A stretch of 64,000 nucleotides of DNA from an uncultured Geobacteraceae bacterium (GTDB lineage Bacteria > Desulfobacterota > Desulfuromonadia > Geobacterales > Pseudopelobacteraceae), in contig CAIUSO010000065.1 in assembly GCA_903901875.1 (NCBI GenBank), positions 95,958-159,957 on the forward strand, in the 5' to 3' direction. Below are positions 19,218-30,735 of the stretch, piece after piece (positions within the stretch are counted from its first letter, which is position 1; every line of letters starts with the position of its first letter). A model generated the notes under the pieces. That model ran no database searches and had not been told where the DNA came from. It was given only the letters and a program-made list of their open reading frames with translations. Made by a program: the position numbers and the translations under genes.

Positions 19218-20069
19218 TCAAGATTTTCCACCATAGGTTTCAAGAATCCAGCGGGCGATGCTCCGTTTCCCCCCCGGTGACATCGGCAGGTCGTCCTCGG
19301 GGAACCAGTCGGCCTCCGCAACCTCAACACCATCGGCCTTCACCTCTCCCCCCGCATAATCGGCCAGAAAGCCGACCATTACCTGACTGGGAAAGGGCCA
19401 ACACTGGCTCCCGACGTAACGGATATTGGCGATTTCGATGGCCGCCTCTTCCCGCACTTCCCGCTGTACACACTCTTCCAGGGATTCCCCGAAGTCGAGG
19501 AAACCGGCCACCAGGCTGAATCGCCCCACACTCCAGGCAGCATTACGAATCAGCAGCAGCTTGTCACCACGCCTGACCAGCACAATTATACAGGGGTGAA
19601 TATGGGGGAAATGATCTTCACCGCAGGCCGGACACCTTTTTCCCCACCCTCCCGGTATTCTGGCCACTGCGCTGCCACAGTGGCTGCAAAAGCGACTTCT
19701 CCGTTCCCAGTGGAGAATCTGGGCACCACGGCCGGCAATGGTTGCCAACGTGTTATCCAGAGTGAAATCGGGCCCCTGAAAGGGGAGTGCTTCGCACCCA
19801 TCGGGCACCGGCACGTCCGACGGAATCCGTGCCGCACGGAGCGGTTTGCCCTGCCAGAGACCGATCCTGATGAGTCCGCCGTGGGGGCGTATGTTGGCGG
19901 GCACGGTTTCATCGGAAAAGAGTTCTTGTGCGGTACCGGCACGCAGCAACAGGGAAGAACCTTGCAAAAGAAGGAGAAAACCGGGGGTGGCATCATCCGC
20001 CCCATCGGGGGGAAGTGGTGTGAACAGGTGGCTAATCATGGTGGTATTGAACGGCAGATGAGAAGACAT
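19218..20069 (-). CDS. nudC: NADH pyrophosphatase (NudC-like Nudix)
   Basis: Zn ribbon CSHCGS..CPACGE; Nudix box GFLDFGESLEECVQREVREEAAIE; start trimmed to 20069 to avoid overlap with rlpA. Confidence 0.9.
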   Translation of the reverse strand: MSSHLPFNTTMISHLFTPLPPDGADDATPGFLLLLQGSSLLLRAGTAQELFSDETVPANIRPHGGLIRIGLWQGKPLRAARIPSDVPVPDGCEALPFQGPDFTLDNTLATIAGRGAQILHWERRSRFCSHCGSAVARIPGGWGKRCPACGEDHFPHIHPCIIVLVRRGDKLLLIRNAAWSVGRFSLVAGFLDFGESLEECVQREVREEAAIEIANIRYVGSQCWPFPSQVMVGFLADYAGGEVKADGVEVAEADWFPEDDLPMSPGGKRSIARWILETYGGKS

Positions 20070-20158
20070 GGCTGATATCCTTACTGATTGTTGTTTCCGG
20101 TTAAATATCGTGATACCATCCGGTATCGTCATACTACCAATTACGGGAGCAGCTGGCA

Positions 20159-20953
20159 ATGATTCCGGCCCAGGAAAGCACAACCAACCGTCTCACCAGA
20201 TCCCGGCGCTTAGGGGCATTTTGCCTCTCTCTCCTGCTCATGGGGGGGTGTGTCAGCCATCAGCATAGCACCTACTCCCCCCGTGCCCCAAGCCTGTCGC
20301 CCCATAAACCGGGACAAAAACCATACGTGGTCAATGGCAGGCAGTATGAACCGCTCTCCAGCCACGAAGGTTTTGTGCAGGAGGGGATTGCCAGCAGCTA
20401 TGGCCGTGATTTTCATGGGCGGAGAACCAGCAGCGGTGAACCGTTTGACATGAATGCCATGACCGCCGCCCACAAGACCCTGCCCCTGGGGGTATGGGTG
20501 AAAGTGTACCATAAACGAACCGGAAGGGATATTGTGGTACGTATCAATGATCGTGGTCCGTTTGTCGGAGACAGGATCATCGATCTTTCGGAAGGGGCGG
20601 CCCGAAAACTCGATATGATGCATGAAGGTGTTGCCGCCGTCAGGGTAACCGCCCTCGGCTACCGGAGTGACCATGGCGGTGGCGAGCCGGAATTCCGTAC
20701 CCCGCTCAATTATGACAGCGGTAATTTCACCCTTCAGGTTGCCGCCTTTAAAAACAGAGGTAACGCCTACCGGTATGCGGAAGAGTTGAAAGTGACATAT
20801 GGTACTGCCGACGTACAGGAAAGTGTGGTGGATGGCACCCGGTTCTACCGGGTACGCCTGGGGCACTACAGTTCGCTCCGCTCCGCCCAGTTGTCCCACG
20901 AGGCCTTTGAGAAAAAGGGCTTCCCGGGCAATTTTGTAGTTGCCGTTGAGTAG
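20159..20953 (+). CDS. rlpA: RlpA family lipoprotein with SPOR domain
   Basis: GIASSYGRDFHGRRTSSGEPFDMNAMTAAHKTLPLG...VVRINDRGPFVGDRIIDLS; C-terminal SPOR. Confidence 0.93.
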   Translation: MIPAQESTTNRLTRSRRLGAFCLSLLLMGGCVSHQHSTYSPRAPSLSPHKPGQKPYVVNGRQYEPLSSHEGFVQEGIASSYGRDFHGRRTSSGEPFDMNAMTAAHKTLPLGVWVKVYHKRTGRDIVVRINDRGPFVGDRIIDLSEGAARKLDMMHEGVAAVRVTALGYRSDHGGGEPEFRTPLNYDSGNFTLQVAAFKNRGNAYRYAEELKVTYGTADVQESVVDGTRFYRVRLGHYSSLRSAQLSHEAFEKKGFPGNFVVAVE

Positions 20954-20962
20954 CGAGGAACG

Positions 20963-21616
20963 TCAGGAAAGTGCCACCACTACCTGTGGGGGATCGAGCA
21001 GAAGGGCGGCGGGAATAAAGAGATCAGCTTCGTTGCGCACCGTACCGGTCAACAGCTCCATCATCTCCTGAAACAGGAGCAGCTCACGGGTAAACAGGTC
21101 AACAAAGGTAAAACGGAGATCGGAAAAAAGGCAGGGGTCCGCTCCGGTAAAATTAAGGGTACACCACTCATCAAACATCTCTTCACCGGAAACATCAATC
21201 AGCGGAATGCCGTTGAGACGGCAGGTCATGGGGCGATGGTCATAGGCAAGGCAGCCACCGGTGGCTGACAGGAGCAGGCAGGGGGTTTCATCCTCCTCCG
21301 GCATCAACTCATCCCACTCTTCCTCTTGGATACTGTTCAGAAGCCAGGGCGCAACAAACGCCGGATTGATCAGGGACAACTGTTCCAGACGGCTGGTAGC
21401 CGCCGTAGCAATGTCCACTTTCTGCTGTTCCGGCAACCGGTCAAAGCCCTGTTTCAGATACAGGGCATCCAGCAGGGTTATGTCGAAGAGCCCCCGACAA
21501 CAGGCGGAACAGCCGTTATGGCACGCGATATGATCCGGATAGAGGCCACGGCAGCGTCGAAACCAGGCATCAACCTCACCCAGCAGTTCACCGTAGCGCT
21601 CCAGCAGACGTTCCAT
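20963..21616 (-). CDS. YkgJ-type cysteine-cluster protein
   Basis: CHNGCSACCRG...CLLLSATGGCLAYDHRPMTCRLNG. Confidence 0.8.
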   Translation of the reverse strand: MERLLERYGELLGEVDAWFRRCRGLYPDHIACHNGCSACCRGLFDITLLDALYLKQGFDRLPEQQKVDIATAATSRLEQLSLINPAFVAPWLLNSIQEEEWDELMPEEDETPCLLLSATGGCLAYDHRPMTCRLNGIPLIDVSGEEMFDEWCTLNFTGADPCLFSDLRFTFVDLFTRELLLFQEMMELLTGTVRNEADLFIPAALLLDPPQVVVALS

Positions 21617-21619
21617 GAG

Positions 21620-22117
21620 TTACATATAGACCATGACAGTAATGGAAATAGATCCGTCCATGGTCTTAAAGGGAATGGTAACCCCTTTGCACTGCACGTT
21701 GATACTTGATGTTGAGCTGGAATCAACCGGCTCTGAAATGGCCCGTAATTGGCCGGAGACCACCAACGGTAGCCCGAGGGCAACGCTGCCGTACTGCTCA
21801 TGGTATTTGGTTTTGAACACGCCGGCAATATTATTTGCCAACTCCCCCATGGCATCACGGATACAGTCTTCATCGGCCTCATCGACCATCAGCAGTTCTT
21901 TGGCAACACGCTGTGCGCTCGCCTTATCGGTGGCAATGATAATGTAGCCGACCCGATCACCGGCAATCCCGACAATCCCGGTGACATCCGAATCAACCGG
22001 TTCGACCTTTTTTTCCACCTTGCCTGCCAGCAGATCAACGTTCATGTAACTCCTGAACGTATCCTGTGTTGCAGACATTATGGTAAACATTATCTCTTCA
22101 AAAGAAATGAGTGCCAC
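21620..22117 (-). CDS. CheX-like chemotaxis phosphatase family protein
   Basis: Pattern ..DVTGIVGIAGDRVGYIIIATDKASAQRVAKELL...EDCIRDAMGELANNIAGVFKTK. Confidence 0.8.
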   Translation of the reverse strand: MALISFEEIMFTIMSATQDTFRSYMNVDLLAGKVEKKVEPVDSDVTGIVGIAGDRVGYIIIATDKASAQRVAKELLMVDEADEDCIRDAMGELANNIAGVFKTKYHEQYGSVALGLPLVVSGQLRAISEPVDSSSTSSINVQCKGVTIPFKTMDGSISITVMVYM

Positions 22118-22315
22118 GAAAGTCCCCCCCCAATATCAATAGATTGAAGCAACAATTACTTCAGAAAACCATATTCCAGTTACCAGATATTTTACTTTTA
22201 TATCATGAATGGTTCACAAGTTCAAATTTAAACCGGATGGAGCATAGGGAAAACAAATCAGTTTTCCTTTAACGGTGATTTTGATATTCTGTTGTTGGTA
22301 ACAAAGGGAGACACC

Positions 22316-22537
22316 ATGAACCGTTCATTCGCCTGTTCACTACTGTTCACACTCTGCACAGGGTTGATGTCGGGATGTACCTGCCGGGGATGGTACACCG
22401 GCCTTCAACAACACCAACAGAACAGATGCACCGAAAATCTTAACCCGTCAGACATCAGAAACTGCCTGGAAAGAAATCAGACCGGATACGATGATTATAC
22501 ACGGGAGCGGAAGGAGAGGCAGAAAAGGCCACAATAA
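22316..22537 (+). CDS. Small Cys-rich lipoprotein
   Basis: MNRSFACSLLFTLCTGLMSGCTCRGW lipobox; RBS gggag upstream. Confidence 0.45.
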   Translation: MNRSFACSLLFTLCTGLMSGCTCRGWYTGLQQHQQNRCTENLNPSDIRNCLERNQTGYDDYTRERKERQKRPQ

Positions 22538-22573
22538 AAGTTCCTCTCTCTTTCGCTGCCCCCCGTCCTTTCC

Positions 22574-24133
22574 CTATTCCCATTCAATGGTAGCCGGTGG
22601 TTTGCTGGAAATATCGTAGACAACCCGATTGATCCCCTTAACTTCATTAATGATACGTCCACTGATACGGGCCAGATCCTCATAGGGCATCGGATACCAA
22701 CCGGCGGTCATGAAGTCTTTGGTTTCCACCGCACGCAGTGCTACCACATATTCATAGGTCCGTCCATCCCCCATCACACCAACGCTCTTCACCGGCAGGA
22801 ATACCGCAAAAGCCTGACTGATTTTATCATAATGACCGGCGGCGTACAGCTCTTCGATGTAAATGGCATCGGCCTGACGGAGGATATCACAATACTCTTT
22901 TTTAACCTCCCCGAGAATCCGCACACCAAGGCCGGGACCGGGAAACGGATGGCGCCAGACCATCTGCCGGGGGAGACCCAGTTCCTCGCCGATTGCCCGC
23001 ACCTCATCCTTGAACAGCTCCCGAAGCGGTTCAAGAAGTTTCAGCTTCATATAATCGGGCAGACCACCGACGTTGTGGTGGCTCTTGATATTGTGGGCCT
23101 TGCCGGTTTTAGCACCGGCCGATTCGATGACATCGGGATAGATGGTACCCTGGGCCAGCCAGTTGGCATCCTCAATCAGCTTTGACTGTTCTTCAAAGAT
23201 ATCAACAAACAGACCACCGATAATTTTGCGTTTTTTCTCCGGATCGGACTCTCCCGCCAGGGCAGACAAAAAGCGATCCTCGGCGTTAACCCGAATCACC
23301 TTGACCCCGAGATTCTGGGCAAACGTGGCCATGACCTGATCCCCCTCCCCCAGACGGAGCAGACCATTATCCACAAAAACACAGGTCAACTGGCTGCCAA
23401 TTGCCCGATGGATCAGAGCGGCCGCCACCGAGGAGTCAACTCCGCCGGACAGCCCGAGGATGACCGTGTCGCTCCCCACCTGATTCCGGATACGCTCGAT
23501 GGAATCCTCAATAATTCTGCCAGGGGTCCACTGGCCGGTACAGGTACAGATCCCCCTGACAAAGGTATCAATCAGCATCTCTCCCCGGGGGGTATGGTTG
23601 ACTTCGGGATGAAACTGAACGCCATAGAGATTCCGCTCCACGTTCTGTATGGCACAGACCGGAGCATTGGCCGTTTCGGCAACAACGTCAAAACCGTCGG
23701 GCACCCGCGAAACATGGTCGCCATGGCTCATCCAGACCGGGCTGGAACCGGAGAGAAAGAAACCGTCAAACAACGGTCCCGGCTGCCCCACGGAGAGCAG
23801 TTCTGCATGGCCAAATTCCCGTTTTCCCGCCGGGATCACCTCACCACCAAAATGACGACCCATGAGCTGCATGCCGTAACAGATCCCAAGCACCGGAACA
23901 CCAAGTTCAAACAGCTCTTCGGCAACGGAAGGGGCATCTGCTTCATACACCGAGCAGGGCCCCCCGGACAGGATGATACCCTGTGGCCCAAAGGCCCGAA
24001 TCGCCGCAAGATCCATATCGAACGGGTGCAGCTCGCAGTAAACGTGGGCCTCACGGATGCGGCGGGCAATCAGCTGGGTGTATTGGGAACCGAAATCGAG
24101 GATGAGGATTTTCTGGCTATGAATATCAGGCAT
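22574..24133 (-). CDS. guaA: GMP synthase (glutamine-hydrolysing)
   Basis: [39 protein letters not shown]-terminal KPPATIEWE. Confidence 0.98.
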   Translation of the reverse strand: MPDIHSQKILILDFGSQYTQLIARRIREAHVYCELHPFDMDLAAIRAFGPQGIILSGGPCSVYEADAPSVAEELFELGVPVLGICYGMQLMGRHFGGEVIPAGKREFGHAELLSVGQPGPLFDGFFLSGSSPVWMSHGDHVSRVPDGFDVVAETANAPVCAIQNVERNLYGVQFHPEVNHTPRGEMLIDTFVRGICTCTGQWTPGRIIEDSIERIRNQVGSDTVILGLSGGVDSSVAAALIHRAIGSQLTCVFVDNGLLRLGEGDQVMATFAQNLGVKVIRVNAEDRFLSALAGESDPEKKRKIIGGLFVDIFEEQSKLIEDANWLAQGTIYPDVIESAGAKTGKAHNIKSHHNVGGLPDYMKLKLLEPLRELFKDEVRAIGEELGLPRQMVWRHPFPGPGLGVRILGEVKKEYCDILRQADAIYIEELYAAGHYDKISQAFAVFLPVKSVGVMGDGRTYEYVVALRAVETKDFMTAGWYPMPYEDLARISGRIINEVKGINRVVYDISSKPPATIEWE

Positions 24134-24158
24134 TGGTAGTATCCTTGGCGGTATATCA

Positions 24159-24189
24159 AAAAGCCCCGGCGGTCTGTCGAGGCTTTTTG
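24159..24189. terminator. Hairpin between guaB and guaA
   Basis: aaaaagccccggcggtctgtcgaggcttttt inverted repeat with A/T flanks. Confidence 0.55.
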
Positions 24190-24212
24190 AATACGTTGTT
24201 TAGTTGGTTTCT

Positions 24213-25706
<1,494 letters not shown>

Positions 25707-25776
25707 TTATGAGAAGTTAGTACAGCTAAGCTATGCAAGTCAAGTTAAATGGTTCTTACAATCGGGCAACCGGCAC

Positions 25777-26871
25777 TTATTGCGGGATAAATTCTTCCCG
25801 TGAGCTGATTTTTCCCAACGTGGCAACAATCAGTTTTGCAGCATTTTCCAGATCGGCAAGAGACACCGTTTCAACCGGAGTATGCATGTAACGGAGGGGG
25901 ATTTTTACCAGAGCCGTGGCAACGCCCCCCCGTGAAATCTGCATGACATTGGCATCGGTCCCGGTGGCGCGCGGTGCAGCCGTATGCTGAATGGCAATTT
26001 TTTCCTTGTCTGCGGTGTCGGAGAGAAGTTCGAACAGATGGGGATTGATATTGGCCCCCCGGGCCAGAATCGGCCCCTTTCCCAGGGCAACTTCACCATT
26101 ATGCTTTTTTTCAACATCGGGCTGGTCGGTGGCAAAATCCACTTCAACACAAATTCCCACATCCGGATTGATCGTATAGGAGCTGGTGGTACCACCACGG
26201 AGACCGATCTCTTCCTGCACAGAAGAGACACCGTAGAGATCAACGGCCAGTTTTTTACCTGAAGCGGCAATGAGGCGCAACACTTCGGCAACCACAAAAC
26301 AACCGGCCTTGTCATCAAAACCACGGGAGGCAACCCGGTCACCATGGAGGCGGGTAAAATCACTGGCAAAGGTCACTCCATCCCCCACCCGCACCAGCTT
26401 TTGCGCCTCTTTTTTGTCTCCAGCCCCGATGTCGATGTACTGGGACTCCAGCTTGACCACGGTTTCCCGATCCTTGGCATCCATCAGATGAATCGGTTTT
26501 TTGCCGATAACCCCCGGCACCGGACCGGTGGCCGTATGGACATTAACCCGCTTGCCGGGAGTCAGATGGGCATCAACCCCGCCAACTGCGGCAAAGTAGA
26601 GGAAACCCTTGTCGTCGATATATTTAATCTGAAGCCCTATTTCATCGGTGTGGCCGACGATCATAACCTTGGGAAGATTCTTCCCCTTACCGCCGATGCG
26701 ACCACATACGTTACCCATAATATCGGTGGTCACTTCATCACAAAAGGGTGCCACATAGGCACGAAAAATCCGCTGGGCCGGCTGTTCATAACCGGAGGGA
26801 CTGGGAGCATCAAGCAACTGTTCAAGAAATTTCAATGATTCCTTACGCACGGCACGCACCTCTTTCTTCAT
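25777..26871 (-). CDS. M42 family aminopeptidase
   Basis: HTDEIGL, GFDDKAGCFV, VQEEIGLRGG. Confidence 0.9.
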   Translation of the reverse strand: MKKEVRAVRKESLKFLEQLLDAPSPSGYEQPAQRIFRAYVAPFCDEVTTDIMGNVCGRIGGKGKNLPKVMIVGHTDEIGLQIKYIDDKGFLYFAAVGGVDAHLTPGKRVNVHTATGPVPGVIGKKPIHLMDAKDRETVVKLESQYIDIGAGDKKEAQKLVRVGDGVTFASDFTRLHGDRVASRGFDDKAGCFVVAEVLRLIAASGKKLAVDLYGVSSVQEEIGLRGGTTSSYTINPDVGICVEVDFATDQPDVEKKHNGEVALGKGPILARGANINPHLFELLSDTADKEKIAIQHTAAPRATGTDANVMQISRGGVATALVKIPLRYMHTPVETVSLADLENAAKLIVATLGKISSREEFIPQ

Positions 26872-27958
26872 CGTAGTTAAGATCGTTGATTACTGAATAT
26901 GTTCCGGTACCACCTGTTCCTGCCACCATGATTTCATCGGGGGAAAGATGTACATCGGTACGGATCTTCACCACCACCCCCCGTCCGGAAAGCTTCTCCA
27001 CATGTGCTTTTTTGAGACCAATGATATCGGAGTGGCGAGAGGGATGACAATAAATAGTTACTGCGTCACCATCAGCAATAACCCGCGTCATCAGATCGTC
27101 ATAGAGCCGGGAACGGACCAGATGCCCCAGTGCCGGATGCCAGCAACCGGCCAGAATGGTCTCATCGGAGAGCCCCCCATCGGCCTGGAGACCGATACGA
27201 ATAACCGGCGTTCCTGACACCATGGCACGATGCAGCAGACCGGCGCAGAGGGCAATACCCCGTTCCAGCGATAACGGCCGGTAGTGCCCCAACCGGTAGC
27301 GTTCCGCCAATTCGGTACCCCGTAACACAACGGTGGGGTAAATACGGAGAAAATCGGCACCGGCGGCCACAACCTGATCCAGCGAAGCACGTGAAGAGAT
27401 ATCGGTATCTTCCGGCAGACCCGGCATCAACTGAGCACCAACCTTCACCCCCTCCCCCTTTATACAGGTAATGGCAGACAGTGAATCTGCGGCACTGTGT
27501 CCCCGCCCGGAAGCGGCTAAAACCCCATTATCCATTGACTGAACGCCCAGCTCTATGGTGGCCACGCCAAGCCCGGCAAGCCACTGCACCTGCTCACGGG
27601 AGATGTAATCCGGACGGGTCGATAATCTGACCGAGGTGATGGTACCGTTTTTCAGCAGGGACTGCAACGGCTCAAGCAGGGCCAGCTGCTTGTTACGCGG
27701 TAACGCAGTAAAGGTTCCTCCAAAAAAGGCCACTTCAAGGGGGCGTGATCCCGCCGTTGACCGCCATAGCTCTATAGTACGCAGTAACGTTTCTGCCGAG
27801 GGGAGTAAGTCACCACGACTGCCCGATATGGTGTGCTGATCGCAAAAAAGACAGGTATGGGGACACCCCTGATGGCTGATGAAAAAGGGAACCGTGACTG
27901 ACTTCACCTTACGAAACCGCTCTCCGGCGCAGTAATGAAAGAGCCTGGGACGCCGCAC
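26843..27958 (-). CDS. Radical SAM protein (Elp3-like)
   Basis: PFFISHQGCPHTCLFCDQHTISG CxxxCxxC motif; true start probably near 27904 (overlaps rnc otherwise). Confidence 0.88.
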   Translation of the reverse strand: MRRPRLFHYCAGERFRKVKSVTVPFFISHQGCPHTCLFCDQHTISGSRGDLLPSAETLLRTIELWRSTAGSRPLEVAFFGGTFTALPRNKQLALLEPLQSLLKNGTITSVRLSTRPDYISREQVQWLAGLGVATIELGVQSMDNGVLAASGRGHSAADSLSAITCIKGEGVKVGAQLMPGLPEDTDISSRASLDQVVAAGADFLRIYPTVVLRGTELAERYRLGHYRPLSLERGIALCAGLLHRAMVSGTPVIRIGLQADGGLSDETILAGCWHPALGHLVRSRLYDDLMTRVIADGDAVTIYCHPSRHSDIIGLKKAHVEKLSGRGVVVKIRTDVHLSPDEIMVAGTGGTGTYSVINDLNYDEERGACRA

Positions 27959-28613
27959 CCTGTTGGGCTATTTTCTTCGACTTACCCGAACCGGTGCTGA
28001 CAACAGTATCGTCGAGCAGCAGCTCAAAGGTAAAACGTCGATCATGGGGGGGACCGGATTCATCAACCAGCCGATATACGGGGGGGGGGAAATTATGAAG
28101 CGACAGATATTCCTGGAATTCACTCTTTGCGTCATGGCCCAAAACCAGGGAGTCGGGTGACGTCACCAGGTTCCGAAACAGCCGGTTAATCAGCGTGCGT
28201 GCGGCAGACAGGCCACCGTCACAATACATGGCGGCCAGTATGGCTTCAAGAACATCGGCAAGAATTGAATCCTTGGCAGAGCCATTACTCTGAGCCTCAC
28301 CCCGCCCCAAACGGATAAAGGTACCGATACCGAGCCAGCGGGCACGCTCGGCCAGAATGTCCTGACCGGCCAGACGGGCCCGAAGCTGGGACAAAGCACC
28401 TTCCTGCCACGCCGGATAGGCATCAGATATCAACTCGGCCAACAGCAACCCCAGCACCGCATCACCAAGAAACTCCAGTCGCTGATAGTGTTCACCACCC
28501 CGCTCCCCGACTTCGTGCTGGTAGGATGGATGGGTTATCGCCTGAAGCAACAACGACGGAGTGGTGAATGTATATTCCAGCAGATGCTCTAGTTGAGCTG
28601 TATCGGGTGTCAT
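27909..28613 (-). CDS. rnc: Ribonuclease III
   Basis: RLEFLGDAVLGLLLAE signature; DVLEAILAAMYCDGG; C-terminal dsRBD. Confidence 0.97.
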   Translation of the reverse strand: MTPDTAQLEHLLEYTFTTPSLLLQAITHPSYQHEVGERGGEHYQRLEFLGDAVLGLLLAELISDAYPAWQEGALSQLRARLAGQDILAERARWLGIGTFIRLGRGEAQSNGSAKDSILADVLEAILAAMYCDGGLSAARTLINRLFRNLVTSPDSLVLGHDAKSEFQEYLSLHNFPPPVYRLVDESGPPHDRRFTFELLLDDTVVSTGSGKSKKIAQQGAASQALSLLRRRAVS

Positions 28614-29956
28614 CTTAGTGTCACGAGTACCGTCTCTTGCTTACCCGTAATTACCGGTGTCTGAATGTTACCGGTAATTTTCTTTGCAAGCCGGGGAACA
28701 TTGTACGACAGATACTCGTTGAGTTCACCCACAGTGATCTTCTTATCATGATTTTTATCTGCATCGCCCTGCAGACCTTTCAGAAAGAAATAGGTAAATA
28801 ACGAGTGTTGTTTCTCTTCGTACCAGGAAGACACCTGATTTTCACTGGTGCTTGTCAGGACAACTGAGTTTACTGCGGGGAGAACCGGTTGTTTGCCAAC
28901 GACAACGAGCCCGCTAATACCCTTGAAAAGAACCCCTTTGGGAGAATTACCAGAAAAACATGAGTCGAGTACAACGGTGATACTTTTGGCAGGGAGTGCT
29001 GAGAGGTTATCATACAGGGTCTTAACCTTATAGCCACCGACACTCAAATATTGCGGATCGGAATCAATGGAAACGAAATAAGCCTCGGGCTTTTCTGCAT
29101 GAATATCGGGAGCACCATGACCAACATAATAGACAAAAACATTTGAAACACCCGGTTCTATAAAGTCACTTAGCTTGCTTTTATTATCGTTTTGGGAACC
29201 GAATATTTCCGTAAAATCACTCAACGTCGCATCTTCGACATAAATGACATTTTCAGGAGAAAATCCCATGGTATTTATGACTAATTCTTTTACTTTTAAG
29301 GCATCAGAGAGGGCATAATCGACTTTTGACGTTTTCTTATAATTTTTATTGCCAATGATAACCGCAACGTCATGCTTTCCTATTGCTTTACCACGGGGCA
29401 TTGGACCAATGGAATCAATGCCGTTATCAAGAGCAACTGCATGTTCTTTTTCAGCATTATTTGTTGAAGCGACAACGGTATTGGATTCATTTTTATGGGA
29501 TACACCAGATATTACACTCGACTTGCTTAGTAAATCGGCTATATCACTGGCAGCTTTCAGTGCAAACTGACGACCTTCGGTACCATAGGTTTTATAGTCG
29601 CCCGCCTTGATTTCATAATCGGTAGATACTGAACCAACTTCAGCACCATCTTTTTCAATGGTTGCTGTTACTCGTTTAAACATGACGTAGTGATTGAAAT
29701 ATTGTTTTACATATTCAACATCAACGGCCAGCTTTATTTCAAAATTGCAAGGAACATCATTTTCATATATCGCAACATCACCCTTTTTTTTAACAGCTTT
29801 TCTGAGATTAATGGGTAACTCAGTTTTTAATGAAGAAACACTTTCGGAACCAGCACCGGTTACCAATGCATCATCCCTGATTTTATAGACAATGCCTGTG
29901 CCATAGGATAGTGACGTTTGAATTAATAACATGAGAATTGTGAATAAAATTTTCAT
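28610..29956 (-). CDS. Exported caspase-like (C14) peptidase with EF-hand-like loop
   Basis: Signal peptide; AVIIGNKNYKK; VFVYYVGHGAP (His) and TVVLDSCFSGN (Cys) dyad; DADKNHDKKITVGELNEYL. Confidence 0.85.
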   Translation of the reverse strand: MKILFTILMLLIQTSLSYGTGIVYKIRDDALVTGAGSESVSSLKTELPINLRKAVKKKGDVAIYENDVPCNFEIKLAVDVEYVKQYFNHYVMFKRVTATIEKDGAEVGSVSTDYEIKAGDYKTYGTEGRQFALKAASDIADLLSKSSVISGVSHKNESNTVVASTNNAEKEHAVALDNGIDSIGPMPRGKAIGKHDVAVIIGNKNYKKTSKVDYALSDALKVKELVINTMGFSPENVIYVEDATLSDFTEIFGSQNDNKSKLSDFIEPGVSNVFVYYVGHGAPDIHAEKPEAYFVSIDSDPQYLSVGGYKVKTLYDNLSALPAKSITVVLDSCFSGNSPKGVLFKGISGLVVVGKQPVLPAVNSVVLTSTSENQVSSWYEEKQHSLFTYFFLKGLQGDADKNHDKKITVGELNEYLSYNVPRLAKKITGNIQTPVITGKQETVLVTLR

Positions 29957-30023
29957 AGTCGCTCACCATTCCTTACCGCAGATATGTATTACCGGTTCCG
30001 AACTTCAGGGTAGTTAGTGCTAA

Positions 30024-30056
30024 AACAGACGAGCCATTTTCATAGACTCGTCTGTT
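30024..30056 (-). terminator. Hairpin downstream of lipoprotein gene
   Basis: aacagacgag...ctcgtctgtt 10-bp arms followed on the minus strand by TTTTA. Confidence 0.6.
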
Positions 30057-30084
30057 CGGTAAGACAGCATATAACAGTTTGTTC

Positions 30085-30642
30085 TTAGTTTCCAGATATA
30101 AGCGATTTAAACGAATTAATTGCCCTGTGTGCAAGTGGCTCATCAGAACTCTTTAAAGACTTCAGTTCCCTAAGTTCACGCATTTTTGGATCAATTTTTT
30201 TAAACTCTTCATAGGAACCTTTCAAGCCGGTGACCGTGACGTTGAGAGACCGGGAAATACACCATTCGCCATCACCTAAACAACCGAACGTATTTGCTTC
30301 GGTAAAATATTTCGGATTGATGATGATATCGGAATTTGAATTGGTGATTGCTTCATACAGCGCAGCATTCGTACAAGGGCCTCCGATATTGGCACCACTG
30401 TTTTCAAACTGAGCGCCATACGCATATTTGGTTGGCCCCTTCACTTTAAAGCCCAACACGGTGGAATACTCGCAGCTTCCGGTAATCTTTTCACCAACTT
30501 TTATACCAACTTCCATTGGTATTGTCTCAACATTTGCTGACAGGACGTTCATCCCTTTCACATTGGTGTTCATCCGTTGACCGGTACACCCGGCAAGACC
30601 CAATACAGACAGTGCAACAACAGATACTAATACTCTTTTCAT
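30085..30642 (-). CDS. Hypothetical lipoprotein
   Basis: MKRVLVSVVALSVLGLAGC lipobox; RBS ggagga upstream. Confidence 0.7.
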   Translation of the reverse strand: MKRVLVSVVALSVLGLAGCTGQRMNTNVKGMNVLSANVETIPMEVGIKVGEKITGSCEYSTVLGFKVKGPTKYAYGAQFENSGANIGGPCTNAALYEAITNSNSDIIINPKYFTEANTFGCLGDGEWCISRSLNVTVTGLKGSYEEFKKIDPKMRELRELKSLKSSDEPLAHRAINSFKSLISGN

Positions 30643-30735
30643 GTACTCCTCCTTGGTTTTGGTGTAGCAAATATTACTGGCAACTATACATAAGTAGTGC
30701 TCAGATTGTGATCAATTCAACTCTATTTATACATT

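Noticed and set aside
20069-20183. Apparent overlap of nudC and rlpA 5' ends
   Set aside because: Resolved by choosing the downstream nudC start (MSSHLPF, 20069); upstream codons do not look like Nudix N-terminus.
23408-24139. 243-aa + strand ORF
   Set aside because: Antisense shadow of guaA; sense frame has clear GMP synthase motifs.
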